The notes under the pieces: model-generated
The model's input: the letters and a program-made list of their open reading frames with translations, nothing else
Told to the model about the DNA's origin: nothing
Databases searched by the model: none
Shown here: positions 58,836-64,000 of the stretch, piece after piece
Layout: every line of letters begins with the position of its first letter
Numbering within the stretch: position 1 is the first letter of the stretch
Assembly (NCBI GenBank): GCA_005019695.1
Contig: RXID01014303.1
Coordinates: 1,116,001-1,180,000 of the forward strand
DNA: 64,000 nt
Reading direction: 5' to 3'
Source of the DNA: Trichopus zeylanicus subsp. travancoricus
Taxonomy: Eukaryota > Streptophyta > Magnoliopsida > Dioscoreales > Dioscoreaceae
Made by a program: the position numbers and the translations under genes

Positions 58836-60190
58836 AAAAAATAAAAAAACTAAATGCACAGACTTAACATGTCTATCACAATTTTTTCATATAGACATAG
58901 TTTGTAAATCGATTACTCATAATAATATTTTTAAATATTCTAAAAAATAAAGAGTATAAATACACATACTTAATAGTCATATCATATATTTTCATGCAAG
59001 CACAACTACATGTAAAACTGTTAGTCATAACTATTTTTATAAATATTTTAATAAATAAAAAACTAAACATATAGACTTAACAGTTATATCACACCTTTTA
59101 ATATAGACACAAGTGTCCATAAAATGGTTATTTATAACTATTTTTTAAAATATTCCAAAAATTAAAAAGTCTAAGTACACAAACTTAACACTTATCTCAC
59201 ACCTTTTCATATAGACATAGTTGTCTATAAAATAGTTACTCAAAACTATTTTTTCTTAAATATTATGATAAATAAAAGGTTAGAATGCACAAACTTAACT
59301 TTTATATCACACCTTTTGATATAAACACTTGTAAAATAGTTAGAAATAATGTAAAATAGTTAGAAATAACTATCATTTCTTTAAAATTTTGAAAAATAAA
59401 AAATCTAAATACAAAGAAACATCATTTATATCTCACCTTTTTAATTAGACATAGCTATCTCTAAAACAGTTACTCATAACTCTTTTTTTTTAATATTCCA
59501 AAAAGTAAAAAGTCTAATGCACAAACTTTGTAGTTATATCACAACTTTTCTTACAAACACAACTCTTTGCAAAATAGCTGCTCATAATTAGTTTTTAAAT
59601 ATTTTAACAAATAAAAAAATCTAAATACACAATTGTAGTAATTATACCAAACTTTTTTACATAGAAACAAGTGCTTATAGAACAGTTACTCATAAAATTT
59701 TTTTGAAAGATTTCAAAAAATAAAAAATCTAAATGCACAAACTTAACAATTATTTCATACCTTTTCATCTAGACACAATCGTCTATGAAATTACTACTCA
59801 TAATTTTTTATTAAATATTTTAAAAAATAAAAGTCTAAATACACAAAGTTAATAGTTATGTCACACCTTTTCATTCAGACATGAGTGTTTGTAAAATAGT
59901 TACTCACAACTATCTTTTTAAATATTTCAATAAATATAATGGTAAAATACATGAAGTTAATGGTTATATCACACCTTCTCATTTAGGAAAATAAAAAGTC
60001 ATAATACACACACTTAATAGTTATATCATATTTTTTTGATGAGACACAACTTTTTGTAAAACATTTATTCATAACTTTTTTTTAATATTTTGATAAATAA
60101 AATATCTAAATATATAGATTTAATTGTTATATGATATCTTTTATACAAACATAAATATCTGTAAAGTAGCTACTTATAAATATTTTTTTT
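58836..60190. repeat. Higher-order satellite repeat, copy 2
   Basis: Second copy of the ~1.36-kb, 13-monomer unit. It ends where GTTAAAAATAAAAAATC departs from copy 1. Confidence 0.85.
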
Positions 60191-61467
60191 GTTAAAAATA
60201 AAAAATCTAAATAACTAGATTTAATAGTTATATCATACATTTTTATAGATAAACAACTGTTTGTAAAATAGTTATTTAAATATTTTTTGAATATTCCAAA
60301 AAAATTCTAAATATACAGACCTAACATTTATATCACACCTTATCAATTAGGCATAATTATCTCCGAAATAGTAACTAATTATTATTATTAGATATTTTAA
60401 AAAAGAAAAAAAAATCTAAATACAGAAACTTAACAATCATATTATACCTTCACATACAGACATAACTGTCTGTTAAATAATTACTCGCAACTATTTTTTT
60501 AAATATTCCAAAATGAAAGGTCTAAATACACATACCTAATAGTTACATAACATCTTTTCATATGAACAAAACTATTTGTACAATAATTACTCATAACTAT
60601 GTTTTTAAACATTCCAAAAAATAAAAGGTCAAAGTAAACAAACTTAACAGTAATAACACACCTTTTCAAATAGACACAACTATCTATTAAATATTTATTC
60701 ATAACTGATTTTTAAATAATTTGATAAATAAAAATTCTAAGTACACATGCTTAATAGTTATATAACACATTTCCATATGGACACAAATATTTGTTAAAGA
60801 GTTACTCATTATTTTTTAAATAATTTAAAGAATAAAAAGTATAAATACTCAGACTTAATAGTTATATCATTCCATTACATACAAACAAAACTATTTGTAA
60901 AATAGTTATTCATAACTATTTTTTAATATTCAAATAAAGTAAAGGTCTAAATTCATATATTTAATGTTTATATCACACATTTTCACACAAACACAATTGT
61001 CTGTAAAATAATTACTCATAACTAATTTTGTAAATATTTTGAAAAAATAAGAGTTCTAAGTACACAAACTTAACAACCGTATCACATCTTTTCATATAGA
61101 CAATTAGACACAACCGTCGATAAAATAATTACTCATAACTATTTTTTTTGAATATTCTAATAAAGAAAAATTCTAAATGCACTAATTGTTAGCTAAAATT
61201 TTTTTAAAAATATTTTGATAAATAAAAGGTCTAAATGTATAAATTTAAGAGTTATGTCACACCTTTTCATACAGACAATTGTCAATAAAACAGTTACCCA
61301 TAACTAGTTTTTTAAATATTTCAAAAATAAAAATTTAAATGCTAGACTTAATAGTTATATTACATATTTTATACAAACACAAATATTTGTAACACTGTTA
61401 TTCATAACTATTTTTTTAAAATATTTTAAAAAATAAAAGTCTAAAAATACTGAATTAATAGTTATAT

Positions 61468-61760
61468 CAGTATAACAAAAAATAGACCATTGCTGGTGCT
61501 TCATGTCCAGCGCTAATGGAAGCGCAGACAATAATTCTCATTACCGACACTAGACTTCTAATATCGGTGCTGATTTACTCATTACTGGTACTTATTAGTT
61601 AGTGCCAGAAATAAACATCGTTGGCAGCACTAGTTTGATAGCAATGATAGTGATCAACACTTTTTTGGTGCTAACCTTATACCGTCGGAAATGCACAACT
61701 AATTACTAGCACCAGCAATTGTGATATTAAATTATCTTCTACTTAAATAAGGACAAAAAT
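61468..61760 (+). mobile_element. CACTA-like terminal/subterminal region, partial
   Basis: The satellite stops at GTTATAT and the new sequence begins CAGTATAACAAAAAATAG, close to a CACTA tip (CACTATAACAAAA). It is followed by repeated GCTGGTGCT, CGGTGCTG, GGTGCTAAC and GCACTAG motifs in both orientations, as in CACTA subterminal regions. No opposite end was found, so the assignment is tentative. Confidence 0.45.
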
Positions 61761-61859
61761 CACGACAGAAATCTTAAGATTTTCCGGTGAGGTCTTCATC
61801 GCGCGCTTCCACCTCAGGCCGAACCAAGCTCTCCTTCGCACGCCTCCGTCTTGCCTACG

Positions 61860-62354
61860 GCTCTAAACTTCCATTTGCGCATGCCTCCATACGCACACCT
61901 CTAGCTCCAGGTCGTGCTTGCAGGGCCTAGCTCCCCGATGTGACGGAGACCGTGAAGAAGCATGTCGAGGAAAAGGTGGGTAAGGCTGTGAAGAAGCACA
62001 GCCACTTGGTGTGAGAGGTCGATGTCTGACTCTCTATTCGCAGGGGCGGGTTCAGGAGGGGTCCCCATAGTTTGGTGATGCGAGGTCACCCTCTTCACCA
62101 AGAGGCCCGGGGTGATTCGGGCGAAGGAGGATGCAGAGACGCTCTACGGAAGCATAGACCTCGTGGTGTCGATTATGTAGAGGAAGCTGAGGAAGATCAA
62201 GGAGGAGTGCGACCATGGCAGGCACATGAAAGGTTTCAACCGACTTAAGGTTCGGAAGCAGGAGCTCAAACTTGTTGTGGAAGAAGAAAAAGAAACATAT
62301 GTTGACATTGTGGTACCACCGGTCGCCAAGGATGATGAAGATGTTCTCAGTGAG
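61860..62354 (+). pseudogene. PSRP1: Plastid ribosome hibernation factor PSRP1 (HPF/RaiA family), broken first exon
   Basis: PSRP1 is a nuclear-encoded plastid protein that binds the ribosome and stops translation. The frame reads VTETVKKHVEEKVGKAVKKH, then SHLV, TGA (62,012), EVDV, TGA (62,027), LSIR. After a frameshift it continues with CEVTLFTKRPGVIRAKEDAE, TLYGSIDLV, TAG (62,178), RKLRKIKEE, HGRHMKGFNRLKVRKQEL, VVEEEKET and PPVAKDDEDVLSE. A splice donor (GTGAG|GTACTT) follows at 62,355. The stops replace Arg, Arg and Gln, each a single C->T change. Upstream pieces resemble a transit peptide (LRTPLAPGRACR) but are also broken. The C-terminal domain (the part after the donor) is not found within the next 1.5 kb. 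It lies next to CACTA-like sequence, which suggests gene-fragment capture. Confidence 0.85.
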
Positions 62355-62479
62355 GTACTTATTTATTACTGGGTTCTAATTTTGATTGTTGTTCTGCGTT
62401 TTGTCCATGTTCTTGCTGCCCTGTGCTTTTATGTTTTCCAAGCCTCATCCAAAGCTTTTTCCTTCAGAATTTAATGGTT

Positions 62480-63050
62480 CAAAAGAGCTCAAGAGGTGAT
62501 AATTGCTTTGGATGAATTCTTAATTTGAAATTAAGAAATTAGATAATTTTGTTAATTTTTTAAAATTAAGAGAATTATTGAGATTGTCTAATTCAATATC
62601 TGAATAGGTATTTTTTAGATGGAATTAGAAATTAATTAATTTTCTCAATTTTAAAAATATATTAAATTTAGTACAAAATATATAAAAATATAAAAATATA
62701 ATTTATAAACATGAAATATATATTGTTTTTTAAAAATTAATATTTTATTTATAAGTAAATAAAATAAAATAAAATATTAATGTTAAAAATACTAAATTAA
62801 TTAAGAAATTAATATAAGTTTAAAATGACCCAAAAATAAAGAATTCTATAATTATAATACAATTAATTTAAGATTTATTTAATTTTTTTATTAAATAATT
62901 TGATAAATATAAAATACATATTTTCTTAGAAATATAATTTATTATTTCAAAAATTACTATAATTATTAAAATGACCCATAAATAGAGAATTATATAAATA
63001 TAATAAAATTAATTTAAGATATATTTATTATATTTTAGCTAGTAGATTCG
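62480..63050. other. AT-rich spacer
   Basis: Very AT-rich, with repeated AATTAATTTAAGAT-like words (two related stretches near 62,820-62,890 and 62,960-63,030). No coding signal. Confidence 0.6.
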
Positions 63051-63344
63051 TTTGCTGTTATTCAGATGTCCCTTTTTGGTTTGTGCTACATGTCAACCTT
63101 ATTTGGAGTTCAGAGATGGCCTGTTTGGGATTTGTTAAATACAGAAGAATGATATCTTCCTCTTTGATGTATGCATGTGATTGTTCATTCTTGACAAAAT
63201 TCCATTCTTCAAAAAAAGTTTCAGAGCACACTAGTTATGAACAAAAAATACAGAAGAAAATCAGAGAAGCATGAATGGAGAATGCACAAAAGGCATTATC
63301 TTGACAATTAGACACTGTTTTACTCTGTGTGGAGCGGCTTTTCC

Positions 63345-63546
63345 ATGGCTTGTGTTGATAAGTTCTCTAATGCCCTTATGTTCTCCGATGAAGGTAAAAT
63401 TCTCAATTGTAGTTCATATCATTCACATAATCTTAATCATGTCAATCTAATCTGAGATTTCTTCTTGACTCCTTTGCGTTCCTTTTCTTACAGAAGCAGA
63501 AGAGTTGCAGGAAATACTTGATCAGGCGGGTTCTTTTCTCATGTAA
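63345..63546 (+). pseudogene. Two exon-like pieces of an unrecognised gene
   Basis: ATGGCTTGTGTTGATAAG opens MACVDKFSNALMFSDE up to G|GTAAAATTC at 63,394. A CTTTTCTTACAG acceptor at 63,493 restores the frame as EAEELQEILDQAGSFLM with a stop at 63,546. The join keeps phase, which is mildly suggestive of a real gene fragment. I do not recognise it, and the pieces are short, so chance is possible. They may belong to the same mobile unit as the PSRP1 fragment. Confidence 0.25.
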
Positions 63547-63836
63547 CTTGTGTCAAGTTATTCGGACCATTCTTGTCAATTGCATGTTTCATGTAAAATA
63601 CTCATCTCAATTATTTCAATTGCGAGGCATCTACTTCTCTGATTTTGCATTTGTGCGTTGTTTGCTACTTGTATTATGTTCTTAGTTGATGATGCTACAT
63701 TTTGATGAATGAGACCTCACTGCTCTCCCTTCTCTCCAAATCGGTATTTTTCAGGACAAAACTGGCCACAGATGAAAAATCCATTAAAACATTTCTGTCA
63801 TGCTCATTATGTCCTACTTTAACTCTTCATAGCAAT

Positions 63837-64000
63837 CACTACAACAAATTGGGATATTCGCGATACTTTTTCTGCGACAATCGTGAAAACATCGGGGATT
63901 TAAGATATTTATATACAAATACCGAAAATTTCTTATGTTTTATTTTAAATGTAGAAAATTCCCAGTATTTGGATATAAAATGACATGGAAAGACCAGTGT
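63837..64000 (+). mobile_element. CACTA transposon terminus, continuing beyond the window
   Basis: CACTACAACAAATTGGG at 63,837 is a typical plant CACTA (En/Spm-like) terminal sequence. Downstream, short GCGATAC/GCGACAATCG and ATCGGGGATTT motifs look like subterminal repeats. No second end is in the window, and the expected 3-bp target duplication cannot be checked. Confidence 0.65.

Larger units (their letters stand above)
48585..61467. repeat. AT-rich ~105-bp satellite array, third block
   Basis: The same satellite continues on the far side of the hAT element, about 120 monomers. It ends at GTTATATCA, where CACTA-like sequence begins. This block contains the clearest higher-order structure (57,400-60,190). 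Confidence 0.95.

Noticed and set aside
24286..60702. 35-residue repeat as a pentatricopeptide (PPR) protein
   Set aside because: Only the length agrees. The repeat lacks the PPR helix pattern and is a translation of the satellite.
18762..61467. CRISPR array
   Set aside because: Repeats are contiguous degenerate monomers without unique spacers, in a plant nuclear context.

Overview
ORGANISM. The window is nuclear DNA of a flowering plant. It holds a decayed insertion of angiosperm plastid DNA, plant-type Ty3/gypsy (Tat-like), hAT, TRIM-like and CACTA-like elements, a fragment of the plastid ribosome hibernation factor PSRP1 and leucine-rich-repeat (LRR) remnants. I see no intact host gene. 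A non-grass monocot would fit, but that is a weak inference. LAYOUT. (1) 1-3,300: an imperfect inverted repeat. The left arm (about 780-1,560) is rich in TCC and the right arm (about 2,250-3,130) in GGA. Each arm carries a ~70-75-bp minisatellite and ends in an LRR remnant facing the loop. The loop is an AT-rich ~40-bp tandem repeat. (2) About 4,550-8,750: a plastid insertion (NUPT) in intact plastid order: petL, petG, trnW, trnP, psaJ, rpl33, rps18, rpl20, rps12 exon 1. Nearly every gene is broken, mostly by CGA->TGA or CAA->TAA. (3) 10,067-12,184: a short hAT derivative on the minus strand with perfect 8-bp target-site duplications; its core is a GC-rich minisatellite and an 857-base gap of Ns. 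(4) About 13,300-18,761: the 3' half of a Tat-like Ty3/gypsy element on the minus strand (end of RT, RNase H, integrase), then a 50-bp tandem repeat and an antisense ORF. (5) 18,762-61,467: about 37.5 kb of a degenerate AT-rich satellite with a ~105-bp monomer, roughly 350 copies by my estimate. It is interrupted by a 279-bp LTR/TRIM-like insertion (40,692-40,970) and by a ~5-kb hAT element (43,613-48,584), the long relative of the element in (3). It contains higher-order repeats, block duplications and a local foldback. (6) 61,468-64,000: a CACTA-like subterminal region next to a broken PSRP1 fragment, AT-rich spacer, two exon-like pieces, and a clear CACTA terminus at 63,837 that runs off the window. 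HOW THE PARTS RELATE. This is a repeat-on-repeat landscape, not a set of cooperating genes. The satellite abuts a truncated Ty3/gypsy element, was later hit by LTR and hAT insertions, and grew by local and multi-monomer duplication. The most unusual items are the satellite with its stop-free minus-strand frame and higher-order structure, the second conserved ORF of the hAT family, and the LRR-derived inverted repeat. All family calls come from reading translations by eye; no database search was possible.
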